Of a stretch of 61,032 bases of DNA, positions 50,889-59,400 are shown one piece after another. The notes under the pieces are model-generated. The model did not search any database, was not told where the DNA came from, and saw nothing but the letters and a program-made list of their open reading frames with translations. Every line of letters starts with the position of its first letter. Within the stretch, counting starts at the first letter, position 1. This DNA comes from CAZQXD01 sp964597315 (lineage in GTDB: Bacteria; Pseudomonadota; Gammaproteobacteria; Competibacterales; Competibacteraceae): assembly GCA_964597315.1 (NCBI GenBank), contig CAZQXD010000022.1, positions 1-61,032 of the forward strand, given 5' to 3'. Both the position numbers and the translations under genes were made by a program.

Positions 50889-51662
50889 TTATACCCACGC
50901 CAACGCTTCCTGTTGCAACCGCATGGTTACTTCCTGAACCGGTCCATTGGGTTGTTGTTTTTCCAGAAACACCGCTGAGCGGTCGTCTATGAGTAACAGA
51001 CTGGAGGAGCGAGTGCCGTAGCTGGCGCTTTCGATAAAGGCCGGCGCCAGCATCCGCTCCTTGGCCAGCCCCACACCGGTGGCTGGCAGGCTGGTGTCCG
51101 GGGGAATATGCCGATCCTCCAGTATCCGAAACAGAGCTTCCAGGTCCGGTTCGGTATCCCGGGTTATAATCTCGGCTAACCGTCGGCGGCCCTGCTCCAC
51201 CTTGGGCCAGGGACTATCCAACAGATGGTTGCTAAGCCCGTGAACCCCCGGGTTCACCGCTCGGGGTGGGCCGTCATGATTGGAGAAATACCACAGGTTG
51301 TCTCGGTCCCCGGCCAGCAGATTAAAGCCGTTATAGGCCCTCGCTCCGGGAGCCAGGGTCTCCAGCCAGTGGCGCGGGGACAGTTCAGCCTGCAAATAGC
51401 CGCTGACCAACTCCCCCCGAGACGGGGCGCCAGGGCGCAGTCGGGTGGGGTCTCGGAAATTGGTGACGGCGGCGAAGCGACCGGATCGGGTCATACCCAT
51501 CCATGCGCCACCGGCCTCCAGGTCCCGGCCGGCCAACAGCTCGGGGCTGTCCTTCCAATAAGCCAAAGGCGCCGTGGCCCGGGCATAAAACTCATCGCGG
51601 TTGGCGGCCACCACCAGCCGGTATCGGGGGTGGGAGCGGTAGGCGAATAGAATCAGGCACAT
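50889..51662 (-). CDS. NRDE/TANGO2 family protein
   Basis: The 257-residue protein begins MCLILFAYRSHPRYRLVVAANRDEFYARATAP, containing the NRDE signature; Cys2 could be an N-terminal nucleophile after Met removal. AVTNFRDPTR, YNGFNLLAGD and GLSNHLLDSPWPKVEQG are further family blocks. The family is conserved to human TANGO2 and has been linked to heme or lipid handling, but the bacterial role is unclear. It lies 24 bases downstream of sseA. Confidence 0.88.
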   Translation of the reverse strand: MCLILFAYRSHPRYRLVVAANRDEFYARATAPLAYWKDSPELLAGRDLEAGGAWMGMTRSGRFAAVTNFRDPTRLRPGAPSRGELVSGYLQAELSPRHWLETLAPGARAYNGFNLLAGDRDNLWYFSNHDGPPRAVNPGVHGLSNHLLDSPWPKVEQGRRRLAEIITRDTEPDLEALFRILEDRHIPPDTSLPATGVGLAKERMLAPAFIESASYGTRSSSLLLIDDRSAVFLEKQQPNGPVQEVTMRLQQEALAWV

Positions 51663-51686
51663 GGTCGTGGATGTTCTCGTTAGGTT

Positions 51687-52541
51687 TTATTGATCGCCCT
51701 GAGCAACGGGTCGAGCGGGGTCGCGAATCCATTCACTCCAAGACCCGGCGTAAAGCCGGGAGCCGTGTAACCCGGCCACCTCCATGGCCAGCAGGTTGTG
51801 ACAAGCGGTGACACCGGAACCGCACATATGCAGAATCTGAGCCGGAGAACGGCCCTGGAGCAGGGGCGCGAACCGCTCCCGCAGCCGCGCCGGGGGCAGA
51901 AACCGGCCACTGCCATCCAAATTGCCTTCCAGGGGCAGGTTCACGGCCCCCGGCACATGCCCGGCCACAGGGTCAATAGGTTCCTGCTCACCCCGGAAGC
52001 GAGCCGCTGCCCGGGCATCCACCAGCACCGCTTGCCCTCCCTCAAGACTGGTTCGCACATAAGTATGGTCCACCCAGGCCAGGGTATCGGGGTGAGCCAT
52101 CAGGCAGTTGGAACAATCGGACTCGGGGGGATCGCGGCTGAGGGGATAGCCCGCCGCCTGCCAGGCCGGCAGCCCGCCATCCAGCACCGCGCAGCGGGTG
52201 TGCCCCAGCCAGAACAACAACCACCATAACCGGGCGGCGATGGCCCCACCGGCGGCATCGTAGCCCACCACTTGAGTCTCCGCCCCAATCCCCCAGTCGG
52301 CCAGGACACGGGCCAGGGCGGTGGGGTCCGGCAGGGGGTGACGGCCGCTGGCGGGGGTGATCGGCCCGGAAAGATCCTTATCTAGATGAGCGTAAAAGGC
52401 GCCGGGAATATGGCCTTCCAAATAGTCCCGGTAACCGGCCTCCGGGTCCATGAGATTAAATCGGCAGTCCACCACCACCCATTGGGGATCGCCGATATGG
52501 TCATGCAGACTGGCGGCGTCGATCAAAGTATCGAAAGGCAT
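51687..52541 (-). CDS. sseA: 3-mercaptopyruvate sulfurtransferase / rhodanese
   Basis: The 284-residue protein has two rhodanese domains. The N-terminal one (about 1-140) is structural. The C-terminal one carries the catalytic loop CGSGVTA in HMCGSGVTACHN, the pattern typical of mercaptopyruvate sulfurtransferases rather than thiosulfate sulfurtransferases (which have CRKGVT). It transfers sulfane sulfur to cyanide or thiols. It lies in a minus-strand run between rlmJ and the TANGO2-like gene. Confidence 0.92.
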   Translation of the reverse strand: MPFDTLIDAASLHDHIGDPQWVVVDCRFNLMDPEAGYRDYLEGHIPGAFYAHLDKDLSGPITPASGRHPLPDPTALARVLADWGIGAETQVVGYDAAGGAIAARLWWLLFWLGHTRCAVLDGGLPAWQAAGYPLSRDPPESDCSNCLMAHPDTLAWVDHTYVRTSLEGGQAVLVDARAAARFRGEQEPIDPVAGHVPGAVNLPLEGNLDGSGRFLPPARLRERFAPLLQGRSPAQILHMCGSGVTACHNLLAMEVAGLHGSRLYAGSWSEWIRDPARPVAQGDQ

Positions 52542-52562
52542 GGAGTCGTTAGTTCCGTGGAG

Positions 52563-53390
52563 TTAGTCGGACAGCCGTTCCAGGCGGACCCGGCCACCCA
52601 GGACCCGCCCTAGTTCCTGAAGCAGCGGTTCCAGGGTCTGTTCCAGGCGCCAGGGGGGATTGATCAACAACATCCCACAGCCGTTCATGCCCTGGGGAGA
52701 GTCGTCTGGATAACGGCTCAGTTCCCCGTACAGCATGGCTGTAATCCTGGCTTGCCGCAAGGCGGACAGAAACCGGCGGTGGTCGCCACCGGCCAAAATG
52801 GGATACCAGACAGCGCCTAGGGCCTGGGGCCAGCGCCGATGCAGTAGCCCCAGCCCGGTCGTCAGCCGGGAATAATCCTTGTCCCCTTCATAGGGGGGGT
52901 CCATAAAAACCAACCCCCGCCGCTCCGGGGGCGGCAGCAACGCCTTTAAGGCCTCGTAGCCGTCGCGCTGATGTACCGCCACCTGACGATCACCCTTGAA
53001 CCAAGCCTTTAGCCGATCATGGTCACGGGGGTTGAGTTCGCAAGCCAGCAGCCGATCCCCTGGCCGTAGAAACGCCCGGATCAAGCACGGCGAGCCAGGA
53101 TAGGAGCGCAGTTCTCCATGGGGATTAACGACCCGCACCTGGGCCAGATAGTCAGCCAGGGCCGGGTGTACGCCGCCGCTCCCCCACAGTCGGCCAATGC
53201 CGTCTTCGAAGTCTCCGGTCTTGCGGGCCGCCTCGCTGTCCAGATCATACAGTCCGATGCCCGCATGGCTGTCCAGTACGCAAAAAGGGGTGTCCTTGCG
53301 AGCCAGAACGCGGAGTAACTCCAGTAACAGGGCGTGCTTGAATACATCGGCGAAGTTGCCGGCGTGATAGGCGTGACGGTAGCCGAACAT
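52563..53390 (-). CDS. rlmJ: 23S rRNA (adenine-2030-N6)-methyltransferase
   Basis: RlmJ methylates A2030 in 23S rRNA. The ATG at 53390 (MFGYRHAYHAGNFADVFKHALLL) is the conserved family start; the longer open frame upstream belongs to the radical SAM gene. The product has 275 residues, an N-terminal SAM site (FCVLDSHAGIGLYDLDS) and the catalytic motif DPPYEG. The start overlaps the stop of the upstream gene by one base (TGATG). Confidence 0.95.
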   Translation of the reverse strand: MFGYRHAYHAGNFADVFKHALLLELLRVLARKDTPFCVLDSHAGIGLYDLDSEAARKTGDFEDGIGRLWGSGGVHPALADYLAQVRVVNPHGELRSYPGSPCLIRAFLRPGDRLLACELNPRDHDRLKAWFKGDRQVAVHQRDGYEALKALLPPPERRGLVFMDPPYEGDKDYSRLTTGLGLLHRRWPQALGAVWYPILAGGDHRRFLSALRQARITAMLYGELSRYPDDSPQGMNGCGMLLINPPWRLEQTLEPLLQELGRVLGGRVRLERLSD

Positions 53391-54484
53391 CAGACGTAGC
53401 GGGCCAGGCGCACCGGCTGGCGGCGAGCGCCCCAATGGCCGGGCCGGGCCTCGAACACGCCCGCGCAGGGGGTCGAGCAGTCCCGGCAACGACCTTGTTC
53501 GTCCAGGTTCCACTCGGACAATTCGTACCAGTCCCGACCGATGAGGCGCTTTCCGCACTGATGACAATAGGTGCTGCCACCATCGTGGTCATGGACATTG
53601 CCGGTGTAGGCATGGCGCACCCCATTCTTGAGGGCGATGTTTCGGGCCTTGGTCAGGGTGGCGGGGGGAGTGGGCGGGTGCTTCATCATCTTCCAGTCCG
53701 GGTGAAAGGCGGTGAAGTGCATGGGCACGTCCGGTCCCAGATGCTCCACCACCCATTGGGTCATTGCTTCCAGTTCGGCCTCCCCGTCGTTCTCACCAGG
53801 AATGAGCAGCGTAGTCAGCTCAAACCAGACCTCGGTTTCGTGCTTTAAGTATTCCAGGGTCTCCAGCACCGCTGGCAGATGACCACCACAGATCTTCCAG
53901 TAGAAGGTTTCGGTGAAAGCTTTCAAGTCCACATTCGCGGCGTCTATGTGCCGGTAGAATTCCCGGCGCGGGGGGTCGCACATATAGCCCGCAGTCACCG
54001 CCACCGATTTGATGCCCCGCGCCCGGCAAGCATCGGCCACGTCCATGGCGTACTCCATGAATATGACCGGATCATTATAGGTATAGGCCACGCTGCGACA
54101 GCCCAGGTCCTCGGCGGCGCGGGCGATGACCTCGGGGGCGGCCGCGTCGGCCAGTGTATCCATTTCCCGGGACTTGGACATATCCCAATTCTGGCAGAAC
54201 TTACAGGCCAGATTGCAGCCAGCGGTGCCGAAGGACAGGACCGGGGTGCCGGGCAGGAAGTGATTCAGGGGCTTTTTTTCGATGGGGTCCACACAATAGC
54301 CGCTGGAGCGACCGTAACTGGTCAGCACCACCTGATTGTCGTGGCGGGCGCGCACAAAGCACAAGCCCTGCTGGCCTTCATGGAGTTTACAGGCCCGGGG
54401 GCAGACGTCGCATTGGATGCGGCCATCGTCCAGGGCGTGCCAGTAACGTGTCGGGTGATAGGGTATCGGTGTCTGGGTGTTCAT
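53390..54484 (-). CDS. amrS: AmmeMemoRadiSam system radical SAM enzyme
   Basis: The 364-residue protein is a pyruvate-formate-lyase-activase-like radical SAM enzyme. The cluster motif is CNLACKFC (about residues 90-97). An N-terminal zinc-like set (CDVCPRAC) and a C-terminal set (YCHQC and CRDC) are also present. The ATG at 54484 (MNTQTPIPYHPTRYW) is preferred over upstream frame. Together with AmmeMemoRadiSam A and B it forms a conserved three-gene system of unknown function, likely installing or activating a modification. It is divergent from those two genes. Confidence 0.92.
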   Translation of the reverse strand: MNTQTPIPYHPTRYWHALDDGRIQCDVCPRACKLHEGQQGLCFVRARHDNQVVLTSYGRSSGYCVDPIEKKPLNHFLPGTPVLSFGTAGCNLACKFCQNWDMSKSREMDTLADAAAPEVIARAAEDLGCRSVAYTYNDPVIFMEYAMDVADACRARGIKSVAVTAGYMCDPPRREFYRHIDAANVDLKAFTETFYWKICGGHLPAVLETLEYLKHETEVWFELTTLLIPGENDGEAELEAMTQWVVEHLGPDVPMHFTAFHPDWKMMKHPPTPPATLTKARNIALKNGVRHAYTGNVHDHDGGSTYCHQCGKRLIGRDWYELSEWNLDEQGRCRDCSTPCAGVFEARPGHWGARRQPVRLARYV

Positions 54485-54550
54485 GGGTTGTCCACCTTGA
54501 CCACTGGAATCAATTCCATGGAGATAAGGTCTTAAATATTCAAAGTCAAT

Positions 54551-54575
54551 GACGTTATGATTATTTGACAACGTC
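54551..54575. promoter_or_regulatory. Inverted repeat between the divergent AmmeMemoRadiSam genes
   Basis: GACGTT (54551-54556) and AACGTC (54570-54575) form a perfect 6-base inverted repeat with a 13-base spacer, in an AT-rich intergenic region. A TTGACA hexamer (54565-54570) lies inside. It could be an operator shared by both directions. Confidence 0.4.
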
Positions 54576-54610
54576 GGGACACTGTCGCTCCGACCAAAAG
54601 AGGTGCGCCC

Positions 54611-55402
54611 ATGGAAACCATCCGCCATCCCGCAGTCGCCGGGATGTTCTACCCAGACGATGCCAACGCCCTGCGCCGCCAGATACGGGAGTTGTTGGCG
54701 TCCGTCCCAGCATCCGCCGATCCCCCCCCCAAGGCCCTGATTGCTCCCCACGCCGGCTATATCTATTCCGGTCCGGTGGCGGCCACGGTCTACGCCCGCC
54801 TGCAAGCCGCCCGGAACGGGGTGCGCCGGGTGTTGCTGCTCGGTCCCAGCCACCGGGTCGGCTTTCGGGGCATAGCGGTCAGTGGCGCGGCGGCTTTTGA
54901 GACCCCCTTGGGCCAGATTCCCGTGGACCTGGCGGGGGTTCGGCAAGCCCTGGAACTGCCTGGGGTCAGCTTTCTGGAAGCGGCCCATGCCGAGGAGCAT
55001 AGCTTGGAGGTCCACCTGCCTTTTCTCCAAGAGGCCCTGGAAGATTTCAGTCTACTCCCCCTGGTGGTGGGCGAGGCCAGCGCGGAGCAGGTAGGGCCGG
55101 TGCTGGAAGCCCTGTGGGGCGGCCCGGAAACCCTGGTGGTCATCAGCTCGGACCTCAGTCATTATCATGATTACCGGACGGCCCAGGAGATGGACAGCGC
55201 CACCTCCCAGGCCATTGAGGAATTACGTTACGCCGACATCGGCTATGATGACGCCTGCGGCCGCAACCCCATCGCCGGGCTGCTTTGGGTGGCGGCTCGC
55301 AAGGGTTTGCGGGGCGAGACCCTGGACCTGCGTAATTCCGGCGACACCGCCGGTCCCCGGGATCACGTGGTGGGCTATGGCGCTTATGTCTTCAGGCACT
55401 GA
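54611..55402 (+). CDS. amrB: AmmeMemoRadiSam system protein B (MEMO family)
   Basis: The 263-residue protein is of the MEMO1 family, related to class III extradiol dioxygenases. Family blocks are VAGMFYPDD, LIAPHAGYIYSGPVAATVY, LLLGPSHRVGF, EEHSLEVHLPFLQ and VVISSDLSHYHDY, containing His and Glu residues at the expected metal-binding positions. GAGGTG precedes the ATG. The next gene overlaps it by 17 bases. Confidence 0.93.
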   Translation: METIRHPAVAGMFYPDDANALRRQIRELLASVPASADPPPKALIAPHAGYIYSGPVAATVYARLQAARNGVRRVLLLGPSHRVGFRGIAVSGAAAFETPLGQIPVDLAGVRQALELPGVSFLEAAHAEEHSLEVHLPFLQEALEDFSLLPLVVGEASAEQVGPVLEALWGGPETLVVISSDLSHYHDYRTAQEMDSATSQAIEELRYADIGYDDACGRNPIAGLLWVAARKGLRGETLDLRNSGDTAGPRDHVVGYGAYVFRH

Positions 55403-55976
55403 GCGTCTGCCCCGTCGGGAGCGGGCAATCCTGCTGGCCGTGGCCCGGGATTCCATCCGCAACGGCCTGGACGTGGGCGCGCCTCTGTCCGTGGACCCCA
55501 AGGACTACCCGCAACCCCTGCGCCCGACTCGGGCCAGCTTCGTTACCCTGGAACTGGAAGGGCAATTGCGGGGCTGCATCGGCGCTCTGGAAGCCTGCCA
55601 GCCCCTGGTAGCGGACGTGGCCCAACATGCTTGGGCGGCGGCCTTTCGGGACCCCCGTTTCAGGCCCCTGGAACAAGCCGAGTACCCACGGCTGGAACTG
55701 CATTTGTCCATCCTGTCTCCCAGCGAACCCTTGCGTTTCGATTCCGAGGCGACCTTATTGGCCCAGCTCCGTCCCGGGGTGGACGGCCTGATACTCAGCC
55801 TGGGCCATCATCAAGGGACTTTTCTGCCAGCGGTCTGGGAGCAAGTGCCCAACCCGAAGACGTTTCTCAATCACCTCAAACTCAAGGCGGGGCTGGCGGC
55901 GGATTTCTGGTCGGAACAGATTCGGGTGGAACGCTATACCACCGAGTCCTTCGGCGAGGAGGCGGATTCGGACTGA
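55386..55976 (+). CDS. amrA: AmmeMemoRadiSam system protein A (AMMECR1 domain)
   Basis: The 196-residue protein starts MSSGTERLPRRERAILL at 55386, inside the end of the B gene. AMMECR1 motifs are present: FVTLELEGQLRGCIGALEACQPL and FRDPRFRPLEQAEYPRLELHLSILSPSEPL, plus LPAVWEQVPNPKTFLNHLKLKAG. The conserved LRGCIG hexapeptide is intact. The function of this domain is unknown in all organisms. Its 3' end overlaps the convergent glycosyltransferase-like gene by 43 bases. Confidence 0.94.
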   Translation: MSSGTERLPRRERAILLAVARDSIRNGLDVGAPLSVDPKDYPQPLRPTRASFVTLELEGQLRGCIGALEACQPLVADVAQHAWAAAFRDPRFRPLEQAEYPRLELHLSILSPSEPLRFDSEATLLAQLRPGVDGLILSLGHHQGTFLPAVWEQVPNPKTFLNHLKLKAGLAADFWSEQIRVERYTTESFGEEADSD

Positions 55977-56587
55977 TCTCCGCGCCGCCAGCGACGCAGA
56001 TCCGCCGGTCGATCCAGATCCCAGCCGGTAGGCAGCTCCAGCCAACGCAGTCCGGCTCGCGTCAGCCGTCGCCGGGTGGCGTCCAGCACCCCCGGCTCAC
56101 CCCAGGCGATACCCTGGAACAGGCCCGGACAGGGCCGCCGTAAACCGATTAACACATACCCGCTATCCTCGGCCGGTCCCAGCACCGCATCATAACCTGC
56201 GGCCAAGGCGCCTAGGGCGGCGGCCAGATCCCGCGTCCCCAGGGACACGCAATCCCCGCCGATCAGCACCGCGAACGGGCAGCGCTCGAGGCATCGGGCT
56301 AAAGCCCGGTCCATGCGCCGCCCCAAATCGCCCCGAACCTGACCCCGCAGAATCACCCCATGATCCCGCCGACAGGCGCGCAAATCTCCATGCCGGGCAT
56401 CCGGCGCGCAGTGCAGTTCCACTGGACACAGCCGGGCGGCGACGGCCTGGGCCAGAGTATGGTCCAAGAGCTGGCGGTATAGAACCGCCGCCCCTCGCTT
56501 GCCCAGCCTCCCCGCCAGCCGGGTCTTGACCCGGCCCGGGACCGGCGCCTTAGCGAACACCAACAGCCGCGCCTCGGGAAATTCCAC
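55934..56587 (-). CDS. TIGR04282/DUF2064-type glycosyltransferase-like protein
   Basis: The 217-residue protein shows the nucleotidyltransferase-like start LLVFAKAPVPGRVKTRLAGRLGKRGAA and the metal-site segment VLIGGDCVSLGTRDLAAAL, with GPAEDSGYVLIGL. These mark the TIGR04282 family, often paired with TIGR04283 and named for arsenosugar biosynthesis. It starts at GTG 56587 with GGAGG six bases upstream, two bases after the TIGR04283 stop. arsM and arsS are not in the window, so an arsenic role is only a possibility. Confidence 0.85.
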   Translation of the reverse strand: MEFPEARLLVFAKAPVPGRVKTRLAGRLGKRGAAVLYRQLLDHTLAQAVAARLCPVELHCAPDARHGDLRACRRDHGVILRGQVRGDLGRRMDRALARCLERCPFAVLIGGDCVSLGTRDLAAALGALAAGYDAVLGPAEDSGYVLIGLRRPCPGLFQGIAWGEPGVLDATRRRLTRAGLRWLELPTGWDLDRPADLRRWRRGDQSESASSPKDSVV

Positions 56588-56589
56588 GT

Positions 56590-57288
56590 TCAGCCTCCAA
56601 AATAGTGTTTTGCCAACCAGCGGGGATCGGCCCCCAGCCAGTAGGCCAGCCGCAACCACCACATCAGCACGATTGTCCGCCCTACCCCGTCCCGCTCCCA
56701 GCGCCGACTGGAGGTGACCAACCGTTGCGACAGGCAAACCGGGCGGGATACTCGTTTCAACCGACCACTCAGGGCAATATCCTCCATCAGGGGAAGGTCT
56801 GGAAAGCCGCCCACCCGCTGGAAGGCGTCGCGGGTGACAAACAGCCCCTGATCCCCGGTGGCGATACCAGTAAGCCGGGAGCGCTGGTTCATGGCCATCT
56901 CCACCATCCGCAAGGTCGGTCGGTCACCGGACAGGCGCACGTCGAAGCGCCCCCACACCCGCCCGGTTTCCTTCAGGGCATCTATAATCAGCCGGTCGGC
57001 GTCAGGGGGAGGTCGGCTATCGGCATGTAGAAACCAGAGTGTTTCTCCCCGGGCCGCCGCCGCCCCCGCGTTCATCTGCCGCGCCCGTCCCCGCTCACCG
57101 ACCAGCACCCGATCCACCAAGGCGGCAGCCTGCTCCGGTGTGCCGTCATCACTGCCTCCATCCACGACGATAAGCTCGCAACCCCGGCGACGCGGGGCTT
57201 GCAGGGGCAAAAGACAAGGGGCCAGCTCCTGGACTTCGTTCAGTACCGGCATAACGATGGATATGGCTGGGATATTTTTATCGGGCAC
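56590..57288 (-). CDS. TIGR04283-type family 2 glycosyltransferase
   Basis: The 232-residue GT-A fold protein has AISIVMPVLNEVQELAPCLLPL, the aspartate segment VDGGSDDGTPEQA, LWFLHADSRPP and GDQGLFVTRDAFQRVGGFPDLPLMEDIAL. These identify the TIGR04283 family commonly coupled to TIGR04282. The start is GTG 57288; an inner ATG at residue 13 is possible but would remove the first strand. It is divergent from the tRNA gene. Confidence 0.88.
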   Translation of the reverse strand: MPDKNIPAISIVMPVLNEVQELAPCLLPLQAPRRRGCELIVVDGGSDDGTPEQAAALVDRVLVGERGRARQMNAGAAAARGETLWFLHADSRPPPDADRLIIDALKETGRVWGRFDVRLSGDRPTLRMVEMAMNQRSRLTGIATGDQGLFVTRDAFQRVGGFPDLPLMEDIALSGRLKRVSRPVCLSQRLVTSSRRWERDGVGRTIVLMWWLRLAYWLGADPRWLAKHYFGG

Positions 57289-57336
57289 GGTAGCAAAGGG
57301 CTCGAATCCGGGGTAATATTTGCCCCCTCACCGCGT

Positions 57337-57412
<76 letters not shown>

Positions 57413-57610
57413 ATCCTATCAAACCTTTGTTGCTCTTCCCTACCTTTGCAATTGATCTGGACGAGAACGGCATCGCCCTAAAGGGCCATGACCCGGTTTA
57501 ACGCGGCGCTAAACCGGCCTGAAACAAAAAAACCGTTCCTCCCTTCTCCCGGCTAGTTTAGTCTACGCCCTTCCACGACTTACCGAGCATACCGCCTCAT
57601 CGGGGGAGCC
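57413..57610. other. Spacer between tRNA-Ala and the radical SAM gene
   Basis: The region has no gene. A perfect 8-bp inverted repeat (CCGGTTTA, 57493-57500, with TAAACCGG, 57510-57517) encloses ACGCGGCGC. It is followed by an A run, not a T run, on the plus strand, so it may be an operator or processing structure rather than a terminator. Confidence 0.45.
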
Positions 57611-59395
57611 ATGGCACAAGCCCGTACATCCGCCGCGAATGTTTTTCATTTCGTGATGATCAAACCCTCCCACTACGACAATGACGGTTACGTCATCCAG
57701 TGGGCGAAATCCTCCATCCCCGCCAACTCCCTGGCCACGGTCTACGGCCTGGCCCAGGATTGCGCTCAACGCCGGGTGCTGGGGGACGACGTGGAGATCC
57801 GCCTCAGCGCCTACGATGAAACCAACACTCGCATCCGCCCAAGGCAAATCGCCCGGCAAATCCGCGCCGCCGGGGGCCAGGGGCTGGTGGGGCTGATCGG
57901 CGTACAGTCCAACCAATACCCCCGGGCCATGGACCTGGCCCGCCAGTTCCGGGCCGAGGGCCTCCAGGTGGCCATTGGCGGTTTTCATGTGAGCGGCTGC
58001 CTGGCCATGCTCCAGGAACTGCCGGCGGACCTTCAGGAAGCCCTGGATCTGGGCGTCACCCTGTTCGCCGGGGAGGCCGAAGGGCGGCTGGAGGAGATTT
58101 TCAAGGCCGCCTACCGCCACGAGCTGCAACCCCTGTACAACTACATGAAGGACTTGCCGTCCATGGACGGGGTGCCCATCCCCTATCTGCCGGCCCACCT
58201 GATCCAGCGCACAGCCAGCACCCGCACCAGCTTCGATGCTGGCCGGGGCTGCCCGTTTCTATGCAGTTTCTGCACCATCATCAACGTCCAGGGCCGCCGC
58301 TCCCGGCATCGCAGCGCCGACGACGTGGAACGCATCGTGCGGGCCAACGCCGCCCAGGGGGTGAACAATTTCTTTATCAGCGACGATAACTTCGCCCGCA
58401 ACCACGACTGGGAAGTGATCTACGATCGGCTGATCCGGCTGCGGGAGCAGGAGGGGATGAATATTCGGATCATCATCCAGGTGGACACCATGTGCCACAA
58501 GATCCCCCGGTTTATCGAGAAATCCGGCCGGGCCGGGGTGGACCGGGTGTTCATCGGCCTGGAAAACATCAATCCCGACGCCCTGCAAGAGGCCCGCAAG
58601 GGCCAGAACCGCATCACCGAATACCGGGCCATGCTGCAAGCCTGGAACGCCATTGGCGTGCTCACCTACGCCGGTTATATCCTGGGCTTTCCCAACGACA
58701 CCCCGGAGACCATCGCCCGGGACATCGCCATCATCCAGCGGGAACTACCGGTGGACCTGCTGGAGTTCTTTATCCTCACCCCCCTGCCCGGCTCCCAGGA
58801 TCACCAGCAATTGGCCGCCCAGGGCGTGGCCATGGACCCGGACATGAACAAATACGACCTGGAGCATGTCACCACCGGTCACCCCATCATGTCCCCCGAA
58901 GCGCTACAGGCCATTTACCGCAAAGCCTGGGACCTGTACTACACCCCCGAGCATGTGGCCCGGGTGATTCGCCGCGCCCGGATCGGCGGCCACTCCACCA
59001 AGGATATGATGCTCAAGCTGCTGTCCTTCTATGGCTGTGTGCGCTTCGAGAACATCCACCCCCTGGAGGGGGGGCTGTGGCGGCGCAAATACCGCCTCGA
59101 CCGCCGCCCCGGCCTGCCCATCGAAAAGCCCGGGCTGTTCCATGCCCGCTATGGCTGGGAGATGCTGAACAAATACGCCCGGTTTTTCTGGATGGCCTGG
59201 CAGTACCAGCGCATCCGCCGGCGGGTGGAACGGGAAAACCTTAGCAAGACCGGGGCCGGGGATATCGCCCTGCAACCCGTCCAAGAGGACGAACTGGACC
59301 GGCTGACCCTCTACACCGCCACCGACGCCGCCCGGGCCAAAGTGGAGCGGGAGCGCCAACACCATCACCCTAAGCGGGCGGTGGCCGGGAGCTGA
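57611..59395 (+). CDS. B12-binding-domain radical SAM protein
   Basis: The 594-residue protein has an N-terminal cobalamin-binding-like Rossmann domain (about 10-170; GGFHVSG) and a radical SAM core with cluster motif CPFLCSFC in DAGRGCPFLCSFCTI, then VFIGLENINPDALQEARKGQNR and YAGYILGFPNDTPETI. A long C-terminal region with HARYGWEMLNKYARFFWMAW could be membrane-associated. The substrate is unknown; the wider family includes methyltransferases and cyclases such as those of hopanoid and bacteriochlorophyll pathways. The gene is flanked by tRNA-Ala and a convergent binding-protein gene only five bases away. Confidence 0.88.
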   Translation: MAQARTSAANVFHFVMIKPSHYDNDGYVIQWAKSSIPANSLATVYGLAQDCAQRRVLGDDVEIRLSAYDETNTRIRPRQIARQIRAAGGQGLVGLIGVQSNQYPRAMDLARQFRAEGLQVAIGGFHVSGCLAMLQELPADLQEALDLGVTLFAGEAEGRLEEIFKAAYRHELQPLYNYMKDLPSMDGVPIPYLPAHLIQRTASTRTSFDAGRGCPFLCSFCTIINVQGRRSRHRSADDVERIVRANAAQGVNNFFISDDNFARNHDWEVIYDRLIRLREQEGMNIRIIIQVDTMCHKIPRFIEKSGRAGVDRVFIGLENINPDALQEARKGQNRITEYRAMLQAWNAIGVLTYAGYILGFPNDTPETIARDIAIIQRELPVDLLEFFILTPLPGSQDHQQLAAQGVAMDPDMNKYDLEHVTTGHPIMSPEALQAIYRKAWDLYYTPEHVARVIRRARIGGHSTKDMMLKLLSFYGCVRFENIHPLEGGLWRRKYRLDRRPGLPIEKPGLFHARYGWEMLNKYARFFWMAWQYQRIRRRVERENLSKTGAGDIALQPVQEDELDRLTLYTATDAARAKVERERQHHHPKRAVAGS

Positions 59396-59400
59396 AACCC

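Noticed and set aside
57493..57517. Terminator after tRNA-Ala
   Set aside because: The hairpin is perfect but no T run follows in either direction.
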